Assembly: GCF_011601275.1 (NCBI RefSeq) | Contig: NZ_JAAOLY010000001.1 | Span: 434,001-498,000, forward strand | Reading direction: 5' to 3' | Origin: Janthinobacterium lividum | Lineage (GTDB): Bacteria > Pseudomonadota > Gammaproteobacteria > Burkholderiales > Burkholderiaceae_D | Length of the DNA stretch: 64,000 nt | Shown here: positions 36,898 to 45,916 of the stretch, in pieces | Numbering within the stretch: position 1 is the first letter of the stretch | How the letters are laid out: each line of letters opens with the position of its first letter | Translations under genes and position numbers: made by a program | Notes under the pieces: model-generated | Told to the model about the DNA's origin: nothing | What the model saw: only the letters and a program-made list of their open reading frames with translations | Database searches by the model: none

Positions 36898-36940
36898 AAC
36901 ATAAAATTGAATTTAATGTGACTAAATTCAATCTTATGTT
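36898..36940. repeat. 18-bp near-perfect inverted repeat upstream of hipB
   Basis: The arms AACATAAAATTGAATTTA and TAAATTCAATCTTATGTT are complementary at 17 of 18 positions around a 7-nt spacer. They lie in the 157-bp AT-rich gap between hipB (start 36807) and the end of the chemoreceptor gene (36965). It could be the hipB operator, or a hairpin ending the chemoreceptor transcript on the minus strand; there is no clear T run, which favours the operator. Confidence 0.6.
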
Positions 36941-36964
36941 CATATGATCCGTCGTCGCGCTATT

Positions 36965-38632
36965 CTAGAATTCCTCCCACTGTGCCGATGCGCTGGCGCG
37001 TTGCGGTGCCGCTGCCACGGCCACGCGTATTGCGGGTCCAGCCGCTGGCCGCACGGCAGGCGTTGGCAAGGTCGCCGCTGGCACGCCGCCCAGTTTAAAT
37101 ACGCTCACCACCTGCGCCAGGGTAGCCGCCTGGTCCTGCATGGCTGCGGCCGCGGCCGCCGACTCTTCCACCAGGGCCGCGTTTTGCTGGGTGACGTTGT
37201 CCATCTCGCTGATGGCCTGGTTGATTTGCTCGATGCCGGCCGTCTGTTCCGCGCTGGCCGAGGTGATTTCTTCCATGATGTCGGTAACGCGGCGCACGCT
37301 GTCGACCAGGTCGGTCATGGTGTTGCCGGCTTGATGCACGAGCTCGCTGCCGGCCGCCACGCTCTGGGTCGAGTCGTCGATCAGGGTCTTGATTTCCTTG
37401 GCCGCCGCTGCCGAGCGGTGCGCCAGGCTGCGCACTTCCGTGGCCACGACGGCGAATCCACGGCCCTGCTCGCCCGCGCGTGCCGCTTCCACGGCCGCGT
37501 TCAAGGCAAGAATGTTGGTCTGGAAGGCGATGCTATCGATGACGCCGATGATGTCCGCGATCTTGCTCGACGAGGCGTCGATTTGCCGCATGGTCGCCAC
37601 CACTTGCGCGATGACGGCGCCGCCGCGCTGCGCCACGCCGGAGGCCGTGTCGGCCAGCACATGCGCCTGGCGCGCATTGTCGGCATTCTGTTTGACGGTC
37701 GAGGTCAGTTCTTCCATGGAGGAGGCGGTCTCTTCCAGCGAGCTGGCTTGCTGCTCCGTGCGCGCAGACAGGTCCAGGCTGCCCGCCGCCACTTCGGACG
37801 AGGCCGAGGCGATCGTTTCGGTGCCGGCGCGCACCGTGCCCACCGTTTGCGCCAGGTTGTCGTTCATGCGCTTGAGTGCCTGCAACAGTTGCCCCATTTC
37901 ATCGCGCGACTGCGCCGTGATCTGGCTGCTCAGATCGCCCGCGGCCACCGTGTTGGCCACCTGCAGCGCCATGGCGACGGGGCCGGTGATCGAGCGCGTG
38001 ATGCCATACGCCAGTGCCGCCGCGATGGCCAGCGCCGCCAGCGACATACCGATCAGCAAGGTGCGCGTGTTGGCATAGGTCGCATTGGCATTGTCTCCCG
38101 CCGTGTTGGCCAGGGTGTTTTGCAAGCTGATCTGTTCAGCAATCAATTGCTTGTAGACCAGCAAGACGGGGCGCAGCTGGCCGTACAGATAGGCGCTGCT
38201 GTCGTCCGGCGTGCCGCTCCTGATCAGTTCCAGCAAGGCTTCCTGCCCCTGCGCGTAGCGCGTGTTAGCGTCGTTCATCTTGGCCATCAGCGCGCGTTCA
38301 CGGTCGGAATCGAGCATGTTCGCGAGCTTGTCGAGATTGCCCGCCGCCGCTTGGCGCGCGGCCAGGATGGCGTCCGTTTGCTTGCGCTGGTCGGTTGGAT
38401 CGGCGCTGAGCATCATGTTGCGCAGGGCAATGGCGATGTCGTTGATGTTGGCCGACACGCTGTTGGCGAGTTCAATCTTCGGCATGCTGTCATGCACGAT
38501 ATGGCCGGTGCCCTGGTTGATCTTGCCCAGCATGGCAATGCCCAGGCAGGAGATGATGATCAGCATGGCGCCGATGGCGCCAAAGCCCACGGCGAGGCGG
38601 GTGCCGATGGTCAGGTTGGATAAAAACTTCAT
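36965..38632 (-). CDS. Methyl-accepting chemotaxis protein, Tsr/Tar type
   Basis: This 555-residue receptor has a transmembrane helix at ~12-36, a periplasmic four-helix-bundle sensor (~37-190, 4HB_MCP type), a second helix at ~192-212, a HAMP domain (RSITGPVAMALQVANTVAAGDLS), and the signalling tip with DIIGVIDSIAFQTNILALNAAVEAARAGEQGRG. Methylation-type Glu/Gln pairs appear in LEETASSMEELTSTVKQNA. The C-terminal AQWEEF resembles the NWETF pentapeptide that tethers CheR and CheB, so adaptation is expected. The ligand is unknown. Confidence 0.95.
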   Translation of the reverse strand: MKFLSNLTIGTRLAVGFGAIGAMLIIISCLGIAMLGKINQGTGHIVHDSMPKIELANSVSANINDIAIALRNMMLSADPTDQRKQTDAILAARQAAAGNLDKLANMLDSDRERALMAKMNDANTRYAQGQEALLELIRSGTPDDSSAYLYGQLRPVLLVYKQLIAEQISLQNTLANTAGDNANATYANTRTLLIGMSLAALAIAAALAYGITRSITGPVAMALQVANTVAAGDLSSQITAQSRDEMGQLLQALKRMNDNLAQTVGTVRAGTETIASASSEVAAGSLDLSARTEQQASSLEETASSMEELTSTVKQNADNARQAHVLADTASGVAQRGGAVIAQVVATMRQIDASSSKIADIIGVIDSIAFQTNILALNAAVEAARAGEQGRGFAVVATEVRSLAHRSAAAAKEIKTLIDDSTQSVAAGSELVHQAGNTMTDLVDSVRRVTDIMEEITSASAEQTAGIEQINQAISEMDNVTQQNAALVEESAAAAAAMQDQAATLAQVVSVFKLGGVPAATLPTPAVRPAAGPAIRVAVAAAPQRASASAQWEEF

Positions 38633-38901
38633 GGCGGTCTCAATACGGAGGGAATGGTCAAAAGGTCGGCGGCTGCGGATTGGTGGGCCGCGCCGCCAAG
38701 CGGAGGACGATCCTAGACCTTTTCATATGATATTTCTATAGGGCAATATGCCTAGTCGCCCCCTTGGATGCACGCCGGTTCCGCCTATTCTGCGGCTTGC
38801 GCGTGTTTTCAGCTATATTGGCAGGCACCCGCCGGGCGGCAGGCCATGGCCGGCGTCGTCGCCGATTCGGCAATTTTTTCCATTTTCAGCCTTAGGTCCG
38901 C

Positions 38902-41325
38902 ATGACTTCTTTCCGTCTCCGTTTCTTCCCCTTCCTGCTGGCGTTGTTGCTGGCCTGCTCGCTGGCCCCGCCGCCCGCCTGGTCGCAGCCCGTCGATGAC
39001 GCCGCCACGGCCGACCAGCGTCTCGATGGCTTGCGCAAGCAGATTACGAGTATCCAGAAGGCGCTCGATGGCGAGGCGGAGCTCGATGACGCGACCCTGT
39101 CGCAGATGCGTGCCGATGCGCTGGCGGCCAGCGCCGAGGCCGACAAGGTGGCCGATGCGCTCGCGCCCACGCTCACCAGCGTGCAGGCGCGGCTGGCCGA
39201 GCTGGGCAAGCCGGCGGCGGGGATCAAAGATGCCCCCGACGTGGCGGCGCAGCGCAGTTTGCTGGACCGCACCAGCAGCGCGCTCGATGCGCAAGTAAAA
39301 CTGGCGCGCTTGCTGGCCGTGGAAGCGACGCAGGCGTCGGAGCAGGTGTCGACGGTGCGCCGCGCGCAGTTGCAGGCGCGCCTGGGCGAACGCACTGCGT
39401 CGATACTCGCCGGCTCGTTCTGGAAGCAGTTGCATGCCGAATTGCCGCAGAACCTGCAGCGCCTGCGGGCGCTGGAGCTGGAATTGGCGAATGCGGCAAG
39501 CGCCACGCCGTGGTCGGCCTGGGGCGGCTTGCTGGCCGCCATCGTGGCCGTGATCGGCGCCAGCGTCTGGATTTCGCGCTATTTGCTGGTGGTCACGTCC
39601 ACGCGCGTGCCGCACGGCCGTTTGCGCCGCTCGCTGCATGCGCTGGCCGTACTGGTGCTGGCGCTGGCCACGCCGGGCCTGGTGGCGGAATTGCTGGCCA
39701 TGGGGCTGCGCTGGGACGGCGGCCTGTCCGAAAAGACCTCGACTTTCCTTAGCAGCTTGATCGGCATCATCTGTTTTGCCGGCTTTACGGCGGGACTCGG
39801 CCACGCGCTGCTGTCGCCGCGCCGCGTCTCGTGGCGTTTGCTGCCCCTGCCCGATGCGCTGGCGCACCGCATGCGCAATTTTCCATCGATGTTTTCCTTC
39901 ATCGTCGTGCTCGTGTGGGCGACGGAACGGGTCACCATCGTCATCAATGCGGGCTTGTCGACGGCCGTGGCCGTCAATTGCATCGTCGCCCTCGTGATGA
40001 GCACGACCATCGCCTACGGCCTGATGCGCGCCGAGCGCTGCTGGCGCCAGTTGCGCGAGGCCGATCCCGCCACCCTGGTCACGCCCCTGTGGCTGCGCTG
40101 CGTCACGGTGCTGCTGTGGCTGGCGCTGGCGTCGAGCGTCATCAGCTTGCTGATCGGCTATGTGGCCTTTGGCAGTTTTATTGCCAAGCAAATCGCCTGG
40201 GTCATCGTGGTGCTGTGCAGCACGTATTTGCTGACGGTGCTGGTCGACGATATCTGCATGCTGCTGGCCTCCACGCCGCCACCGCCGGACGCAGCCCATC
40301 CCGTGCTGGCCACGCCCAAGGCGCGCGACCAGGCGGCCGTGCTGCTGTCGGGCATCGGCCGCGCCATCGTCGTGCTGCTGGCCCTGATGCTGCTGCTGGC
40401 GCCGTTCGGCGAAGGTCCGGGCGAGTTGTTCCAGCGCGTCGGCAAGTTGCAGGATGGCCTGGCCATCGGCGAAGTGGCGATCCGCCCGGCCGCGATGATC
40501 CAGGCGTTGCTGGTGCTGGTCTTCGGCTTTATCGCGCTGGGGTTGTTCAAGCGCTGGCTGCAAAACAGTTATTTGCCGACCACCAATCTCGACACGGGCA
40601 TGCAAGTGTCGTTCATCACCCTGTTCGGCTATATCGGCGGCGTGCTGGCCGTGGCGCTGGCCCTGTCGGCGGCCGGCATCGGCCTGGAACGCATCGCGTG
40701 GGTGGCGTCGGCCTTGTCGGTGGGTATCGGTTTTGGCTTGCAGGCGGTGGTGCAGAACTTCGTTTCCGGCCTGATTTTATTGGCCGAGCGCCCCGTGAAG
40801 GTGGGCGACTGGGTGTCGTTGGGTGGCGTGGAGGGCGACATTCGCCGCATCAATGTGCGTGCCACGGAAATTCAATTGGGCGACCGCTCGACGGTGATCG
40901 TGCCGAACTCGGAATTCATTACCAAGACGGTGCGCAACGTGACCCTGGCCAATCCGCTGGGCCTGGTGCAGGTCAAGCTGCCGCTGCCGCTGGGCACGGA
41001 TGCGCAGGCGGCGCGCGCGCTGATCCTGTCCGTCTTTGTCGACAATCCCGACGTGCTCGACACGCCGGCGCCGAATGTGCAGCTCGACGGCATCGACAAT
41101 GGCCTGTTGTTGTTCAACGCCACCGGCTTTGCCTCGTCGCCGCGCCTGACGTCGGGCATCCGCAGCGCGCTGCTGTTCGAACTGCTCAAGCGCCTGGACG
41201 ATGCGAATATCGCCATCGCCAAGCCCAGCACGATGGTGCTGAGCAGCGTGCCGGCGCAGCCCGAGGCGCCGGCAATGTCAGCCGTTGCACCGGCGCCCGC
41301 ACCGGTACCTCCGCTGACGTCTTAA
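38902..41325 (+). CDS. MscS-family mechanosensitive channel with DUF3772 N-terminal domain
   Basis: This 807-residue inner-membrane protein has a signal peptide (~1-30), a periplasmic coiled-coil-rich DUF3772 domain (~30-190), then about 11 predicted membrane helices. The MscS core lies at ~560-780, with the pore-lining Gly/Ala helix and VGIGFGLQAVVQNFVSGLILLAERPVKVGDWV, RRINVRATEIQLGDRSTVIVPNSEFI and a cytoplasmic alpha/beta domain. The tail (~780-807) is Ala/Pro-rich. It belongs with large MscS relatives such as YbiO/MscK that protect against osmotic downshock. Confidence 0.93.
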   Translation: MTSFRLRFFPFLLALLLACSLAPPPAWSQPVDDAATADQRLDGLRKQITSIQKALDGEAELDDATLSQMRADALAASAEADKVADALAPTLTSVQARLAELGKPAAGIKDAPDVAAQRSLLDRTSSALDAQVKLARLLAVEATQASEQVSTVRRAQLQARLGERTASILAGSFWKQLHAELPQNLQRLRALELELANAASATPWSAWGGLLAAIVAVIGASVWISRYLLVVTSTRVPHGRLRRSLHALAVLVLALATPGLVAELLAMGLRWDGGLSEKTSTFLSSLIGIICFAGFTAGLGHALLSPRRVSWRLLPLPDALAHRMRNFPSMFSFIVVLVWATERVTIVINAGLSTAVAVNCIVALVMSTTIAYGLMRAERCWRQLREADPATLVTPLWLRCVTVLLWLALASSVISLLIGYVAFGSFIAKQIAWVIVVLCSTYLLTVLVDDICMLLASTPPPPDAAHPVLATPKARDQAAVLLSGIGRAIVVLLALMLLLAPFGEGPGELFQRVGKLQDGLAIGEVAIRPAAMIQALLVLVFGFIALGLFKRWLQNSYLPTTNLDTGMQVSFITLFGYIGGVLAVALALSAAGIGLERIAWVASALSVGIGFGLQAVVQNFVSGLILLAERPVKVGDWVSLGGVEGDIRRINVRATEIQLGDRSTVIVPNSEFITKTVRNVTLANPLGLVQVKLPLPLGTDAQAARALILSVFVDNPDVLDTPAPNVQLDGIDNGLLLFNATGFASSPRLTSGIRSALLFELLKRLDDANIAIAKPSTMVLSSVPAQPEAPAMSAVAPAPAPVPPLTS

Positions 41326-41810
41326 CGCACGGTCGACCACAGCAGGGCCGCCAGGTACAGGCCGACGCCGAACGCCGTGTGGGCCATCAGGCTGCGCAGG
41401 CGGGCGGCGTTTGGGTACGGCGTCTTGCTGGCGGCCAGGCCGGCGCCCATGCCCGGCTGCAAGATGCAAAACGGCGCGGCAACGCTCACGAGGCCCGCCA
41501 GCAGGGCCGGCGCGAACGTCGGCTGCTGCACCCACTGCTGTCCCACCAGCGCCAGCAGCACGGCCGCAAACAGCACGCCGATCAGGTAATGGGCCGTCCA
41601 GCCCAGGATGGCTTCATCGCGCACGGGCGTTGCCTGTGCGATGTTGACGTGGCTGAAGGTGCCGCGCGGCAGATGGCCGAGCCAGCGCCCCACCATCGCA
41701 AAGTTCAGCGAGGGGATGCACCAGAAGCGTTTCAAGGCCACCGCCCACACATCCATCACCGCCGTCGCGCCCACGCCGATCGCCAGCGCATCGGGCCAAA
41801 GTATTTGCAT
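41322..41810 (-). CDS. DUF2938-type membrane protein
   Basis: This protein of about 162 residues starts at ATG 41810 (MQILWPDALAIGVGATAVMD). I prefer this start to the ATG at 41825 because it has an SD (GTGGAG), and the upstream ATG falls inside the palindromic operator at 41822-41847. Four hydrophobic segments are seen. The N-terminal GVGATAVMDVWAVALKRF and central GHLPRGTFSHVNIAQATPVRDE resemble the DUF2938 family. It is divergent from the ArsR-rhodanese regulator, so it is the probable target. The function is unknown. Its stop overlaps the end of the MscS-type gene by 4 bp. Confidence 0.78.
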   Translation of the reverse strand: MQILWPDALAIGVGATAVMDVWAVALKRFWCIPSLNFAMVGRWLGHLPRGTFSHVNIAQATPVRDEAILGWTAHYLIGVLFAAVLLALVGQQWVQQPTFAPALLAGLVSVAAPFCILQPGMGAGLAASKTPYPNAARLRSLMAHTAFGVGLYLAALLWSTVR

Positions 41811-41821
41811 TGTCTCCACTA

Positions 41822-41847
41822 ACATTCAATTAATTGCTTGAATGTTA
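41822..41847. promoter_or_regulatory. Palindromic operator between the DUF2938 and ArsR-rhodanese genes
   Basis: Arms ACATTCAA/TTGAATGT flank a short AT-rich spacer; the full unit AACATTCAA-N8-TTGAATGTT begins at 41821. It is perfectly symmetric over nine bases per arm. Sulfide-responsive ArsR proteins of the BigR/SqrR class bind ATTC/GAAT-type palindromes, so this is a likely operator of the adjacent regulator controlling both divergent genes. Confidence 0.72.
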
Positions 41848-41869
41848 TAAGGGTGCTAGCATTGTGTCA

Positions 41870-42514
41870 ATGAACAATGCAGAAATCGATACCCTTGCCA
41901 GTCCCGCCGGTTTTGCCCATATTTTAGGCAGCGCGCCCCGTTTGCGCCTGCTCGAGCAGATCGTGCACGGCGAATATGCGGTGGAGCAGTTGGTGGAGTT
42001 GACGGGCCTGTCCGTGGCCAATACGTCCCAGCATTTACAGCAGTTGCGGCGCGCCGGTTTCGTGCAGGCGCGACGCGATGGCAAGCGCGTGCTGTACCGG
42101 CTGGGCAACGGCCCTGTTGTGCAGTTGCTCAGTGCGCTGGATGTGTATGCGCAGCATCAGCACAGCGAGTTGCAGGCGCTGGGCCGGGGCGACCATGTGG
42201 AAGCGATCACGGGCGACGAGTTGCAGGAACGCATGCGCGAGGCCAGCATCACCGTGCTCGACGTGCGGCCCGCGCAGGAATTTGCCGCCGGCCACTTGCC
42301 CGGTGCGATCAATATTCCGTTTGATGACTTGCAGCGCCGTCTCGGCGAATTGCCCGCGAACGCAGAGATCGCGGCCTACTGCCGTGGACCATATTGCGTG
42401 CTGTCCGTGCGGGCCGTGGCCGCCTTGCGCCAGCACGGCTTGCAGGCGCGCCGTCTCGGCAGCGGTTACGACGATTGGCAGGCAGCCGGCTTGCCTGTCG
42501 TCAAGGCGGCCTGA
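41870..42514 (+). CDS. ArsR-family regulator fused to a rhodanese domain
   Basis: The protein has 214 residues from ATG 41870. Residues ~1-90 form an ArsR winged helix (VEQLVELTGLSVANTSQHLQQLRRAGFVQARRDGKRVLYRL). Residues ~105-212 form a rhodanese domain (ITVLDVRPAQEFAAGHLPGAINIP) with the active-site loop IAAYCRGPYCVLSVRAV. The fusion links DNA binding to persulfide or sulfur transfer, as in other ArsR-rhodanese proteins. It is followed with one base overlap (TGATG) by the ClbS/DfsB gene. Confidence 0.92.
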   Translation: MNNAEIDTLASPAGFAHILGSAPRLRLLEQIVHGEYAVEQLVELTGLSVANTSQHLQQLRRAGFVQARRDGKRVLYRLGNGPVVQLLSALDVYAQHQHSELQALGRGDHVEAITGDELQERMREASITVLDVRPAQEFAAGHLPGAINIPFDDLQRRLGELPANAEIAAYCRGPYCVLSVRAVAALRQHGLQARRLGSGYDDWQAAGLPVVKAA

Positions 42515-43026
42515 TGGCCATCCCCAAAAGCAAGCAGGAACTGCTCGACGCCATCAACAGCACCTATGCGAAGCTGGCGCAGGAGTTGGCGCGCGTGCCG
42601 CCAGCGCTGGCGCGGGAACCCGTGCTGGAAGGACAAGTGGCGGGTACGCGCATGAGCGTGTGCGATCTGCTCGCCTATCTGGTGGGGTGGAACGAGCTGG
42701 TCTTGTACTGGCACGCGCAGCTGCGCGATGGCAAACGCATCGAGGACATCGCTTTTCCCGCCGAAGGTTTCACGTGGAACGCTCTGGGAAAACTGGCGCA
42801 GCGCTTCTATGCCGACTATGCTGAGCTGAGCATGGACGACTTGCTGCAGCGCCTGGAGCAGGCGAAAAACCAGCTGCTGGCGCTGGTCGAAGCACACGAC
42901 GATGCGCAATTGTATGGCCAGCCCTGGTACACGCATTACACGATGGGACGCATGATCCAGTTCAACACGGCGTCGCCGTATGCGAACGCGCGCACGCGCC
43001 TGCGGACCTGGCTCAAGACCTTGTAG
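42514..43026 (+). CDS. ClbS/DfsB family four-helix-bundle protein
   Basis: This 170-residue cytosolic protein starts MAIPKSKQELLDAINSTYAKL and continues with DLLAYLVGWNELVLYWH and TMGRMIQFNTASPYANARTRLRTWLK, matching the ClbS/DfsB (DUF1706) family. ClbS hydrolyses the cyclopropane of colibactin to protect the producer; most family members have no known substrate. It overlaps the ArsR-rhodanese stop by one base, so the two are co-translated. A parS-like site sits at 42766-42781 within it. Confidence 0.85.
   Translation: MAIPKSKQELLDAINSTYAKLAQELARVPPALAREPVLEGQVAGTRMSVCDLLAYLVGWNELVLYWHAQLRDGKRIEDIAFPAEGFTWNALGKLAQRFYADYAELSMDDLLQRLEQAKNQLLALVEAHDDAQLYGQPWYTHYTMGRMIQFNTASPYANARTRLRTWLKTL
42766..42781. 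promoter_or_regulatory. parS-like site 5 (14/16), distant from the main cluster
   Basis: GGTTTCACGTGGAACG contains the complete 14-base core GTTTCACGTGGAAC; only the outer bases differ from consensus. It lies in codons of the ClbS/DfsB gene, 41 kb from parS site 1 and 28 kb to the other side of the oriC candidate. Confidence 0.7.
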
Positions 43027-43122
43027 TACCCTCAGCGGCAGGCTTGCACGATTGCATCAGTACCTTCAGAAAATTTTTCAGGCAGGATAGTGGTTTCACG
43101 CGCAACCGATTGAAGGATCACC

Positions 43123-44838
43123 ATGCTGACCATCGCCCTCGCCCAGATGAACCCCACCGTGGGCGACTTCGACGCCAATGTCGCCGCCATCCTCGCACGC
43201 ATGCAGCGTGCCAGCGAGGAAGGCGCGGACCTGCTCGTCTGTCCAGAACTATCGCTGTGCGCGTATTACCCGGGCGACCTGTTCGAGGATGCCGCCTTCC
43301 TGCGCGACATGCAGCAGGCGCTCGATACCGTGCTGCAGGCGTCCACGCGCTGGCCGAAACTGGTTACCGTCATCGGCACCGCGCGGCCTAACTCCGGCGT
43401 CGGCAAACCCCTGTACAACGCTTTGCTGGCGCTGCGCGACGGGCGCATCGTCGCCGAATACTACAAGCAGTTGCTGCCCACTTACGGCATCTTCGACGAG
43501 GGCCGCCATTTCGAGCCGGGCCCGTCCGGCGCCTGCACCTTGGAGATCGCCGGCTGCAAGGTCGGCTTCATGATTTGCGAGGATGGCTGGAATGACGACG
43601 GACGTGCCTACGCCGTCAACCCCTTCGACGCCCTGCACGCGGCGCGGCCCGACCTCGTCGTCAGCATCAACGCCAGCCCGTCCGATATCGGCAAGCGCGC
43701 CCAGCGCCACGCCGTGTTTGGCGCCGCCTGCAAGCGCGTGCACCTGCCCCTGCTCTTCGTCAACCAGGTGGGCGGCCAGGACCAGCTCGTGTTCGACGGC
43801 GCCTCGTTCGCCATGTCACCGACCGACGGCGTGGAATTCGAAGCGGCCCGCTTCGTCGAAGATTTTCAATTGCTGCGTTTTGCCGGCGGCCGTTTTACGC
43901 GTACCGATGGTGCCGCGTTTCCCGTGCCCGACCCGGAAGGCATCCCCGCCGTGGAGTTTGCGCGGCGCCAGATCGTGCTGGGGTTACGCGACTACGCGCG
44001 CCGCTGCCGCTTTACGAAAGTCGTCGTCGGCTGCTCGGGCGGCATCGATTCGGCGCTGACCCTGGCCCTGGCCGTCGAAGCGCTTGGCGCCGAGAACGTC
44101 GTGGGCATCACCATGCCGTCCGTGTTTTCCAGCACCGGCTCCGTCACCGATTCCGTCGCCCTGTGCGCCAACCTGGGCATTGCCCTCTACACGCATCCGA
44201 TCCGCGACATCGTGGCGCAATACGAAGCCGGCTACGCGGCCGCCTTCGACGGCAAGCTGCAGGGACTGCCGCTGGAAAACCTGCAGGCGCGTGTGCGCGG
44301 CACGATCCTGATGGAATACTCGAACGCGTTTGGCGCCCTGCTGCTCACCACCGGCAACAAGAGCGAAATCTCGGTTGGCTACTGCACCCTGTATGGCGAC
44401 ACGAATGGTGGACTGGGGCTGATCGGCGACCTGTATAAAACGGAGGTGTTCGCCCTGTCGCGCCATATCAACGCCAGCGCCGGGCGCGAACTGATTCCCG
44501 CCGCTGTGCTCGATAAACCGCCATCGGCGGAACTGGCGCCGGGCCAGCGCGATACCGACAGCTTGCCGCCGTATCCCGTGCTCGATGAAATTCTCAAATG
44601 GCATATCGAGGGACGCCGCCTGCCGGCGGCCGAAAGCGCGCAAGCGTTGACCCTGGTCGACCAGCTGCGCGAGACGGACGAGGGACGCGCGCTCGTGACG
44701 CGCATCCTCGGCATGGTCGCCCGCAACGAATACAAGCGGCGCCAGGCGGCGCCCATCATCCGCGTGCGTTCGCGCGCCTTTGGCAGCGGGCGTCAATTGC
44801 CGATCGCCGCCCACTACCCCACCGGAGACGACGCATGA
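43123..44838 (+). CDS. nadE: Glutamine-dependent NAD+ synthetase
   Basis: NadE amidates nicotinic acid adenine dinucleotide to NAD+. The protein has 571 residues. The N-terminal nitrilase-type glutaminase has the Glu in LLVCPELSLCAYYPGD, the Lys in YYKQLLPTYGIFDEGRHF and the Cys in GFMICEDGW. The C-terminal ATP-pyrophosphatase domain has VVGCSGGIDSALTLALAVEALG and ILMEYSNAFGALLLTTGNKSE. It is full length for the two-domain type. Its stop overlaps the next start (ATGA), making an NAD-metabolism pair. Confidence 0.96.
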   Translation: MLTIALAQMNPTVGDFDANVAAILARMQRASEEGADLLVCPELSLCAYYPGDLFEDAAFLRDMQQALDTVLQASTRWPKLVTVIGTARPNSGVGKPLYNALLALRDGRIVAEYYKQLLPTYGIFDEGRHFEPGPSGACTLEIAGCKVGFMICEDGWNDDGRAYAVNPFDALHAARPDLVVSINASPSDIGKRAQRHAVFGAACKRVHLPLLFVNQVGGQDQLVFDGASFAMSPTDGVEFEAARFVEDFQLLRFAGGRFTRTDGAAFPVPDPEGIPAVEFARRQIVLGLRDYARRCRFTKVVVGCSGGIDSALTLALAVEALGAENVVGITMPSVFSSTGSVTDSVALCANLGIALYTHPIRDIVAQYEAGYAAAFDGKLQGLPLENLQARVRGTILMEYSNAFGALLLTTGNKSEISVGYCTLYGDTNGGLGLIGDLYKTEVFALSRHINASAGRELIPAAVLDKPPSAELAPGQRDTDSLPPYPVLDEILKWHIEGRRLPAAESAQALTLVDQLRETDEGRALVTRILGMVARNEYKRRQAAPIIRVRSRAFGSGRQLPIAAHYPTGDDA

Positions 44839-45890
44839 CCCTCACTTATTCTGCCGATGCGGCCATCCTGATCGGCCGCTTCCAGCCTTTTCACAATGGC
44901 CATGCGGGCTTGTTGCAAAAGGCGCTGACGACGGCCGCGCAAGTGGTGGTGGTGCTCGGTTCGGCCTTCCATGCGCGCAGCCCGAAGAACCCGTTTACGT
45001 GGCAGGAGCGGGCCGCCATGATTGCCGCGACCTTACCCGAGGCGCAGCGCGCGCGCGTGCATTACGTGGCCGTGCGCGATTACTACGACGACGGCTTGTG
45101 GGCCGATGCCGTGCGGCGCGCCGTGGCGGGCGCCGTGCCCAAGGCGCAGCGCGTGATGCTGGTGGCCTGCTTCAAGGACGCTACCAGTTACTACCTGCAC
45201 CATTTTCCGCACTGGCAGTTATTCAATCTGGAAATCGACCCTGGCGCACCCATCGGCGCGACGGCCATCCGCAACGTGCTGTTCGAGGCCGAGGACGTGG
45301 ACGTGTCGCTGAGCGCCGTGGCGCAGCTGCTGCCGGCGGCCATCGGCCAGTATCTGAAGGCGTGGACCTTGCTGCCGTGGTACTCCCCGCTGGTGCAGGA
45401 ATACCGGGCCATCGAAGCCTATAAAGCGCGCTGGCGCACGGCGCCGTATGCGCCCATCTTTACAACCGTCGACGCGCTGGTGCAGACGGGCGGCCACGTG
45501 CTGCTCGTGCGCCGCGGCGGCTATCCGGGCAAGGACTTGTGGGCGCTGCCCGGCGGCTTCCTGGAGCCGCGCGAACGCCTGCTGCAGGGCGCCCTGCGCG
45601 AACTGGCGGAGGAAACCCAGCTGGGCGTGCTGGCGCCCACCCTCGTCGAGGCGCTGGTCGGCGTGGCCGTGTTCGACCACCCGGACCGCAGCCAGCGCGG
45701 GCGCACCATCACGCATGCGCATTACTTCGATTTGAAGACGCGCCAGCTACCGGCCGTGACGGCGGCCGACGATGCGGCGCTGGCGCAATGGGTGCCCGTC
45801 GCGGCGCTGCCGGCCATGGAAGAGCAATTCTTCGAAGACCATTTTCACATCCTGAACCACTTCCTCAAACTCACGCACGAGGGGCGCTGA
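44835..45890 (+). CDS. nadM: Bifunctional NMN adenylyltransferase / Nudix hydrolase (NadM-Nudix)
   Basis: This 351-residue protein has an N-terminal nucleotidyltransferase (AAILIGRFQPFHNGHAGLL, GxFxPxHxGH) of NadM type with GAPIGATAIRNVLF, joining NMN and ATP to NAD+. The C-terminal Nudix domain has the box GGFLEPRERLLQGALRELAEE, likely an ADP-ribose pyrophosphatase. ADP-ribose cleavage and NMN use suit NAD recycling. It overlaps the nadE stop by 4 bp. No nadV gene is next to it. Confidence 0.93.
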   Translation: MTLTYSADAAILIGRFQPFHNGHAGLLQKALTTAAQVVVVLGSAFHARSPKNPFTWQERAAMIAATLPEAQRARVHYVAVRDYYDDGLWADAVRRAVAGAVPKAQRVMLVACFKDATSYYLHHFPHWQLFNLEIDPGAPIGATAIRNVLFEAEDVDVSLSAVAQLLPAAIGQYLKAWTLLPWYSPLVQEYRAIEAYKARWRTAPYAPIFTTVDALVQTGGHVLLVRRGGYPGKDLWALPGGFLEPRERLLQGALRELAEETQLGVLAPTLVEALVGVAVFDHPDRSQRGRTITHAHYFDLKTRQLPAVTAADDAALAQWVPVAALPAMEEQFFEDHFHILNHFLKLTHEGR

Positions 45891-45916
45891 GAGGGGACCA
45901 TCCCCCTCCCCGCGCG

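Noticed and set aside
38748..38999. 83-residue ORF ahead of the MscS-type gene
   Set aside because: Pro/Arg-rich shadow overlapping the real gene start in another frame; the 38633-38901 gap holds nothing else I can support.
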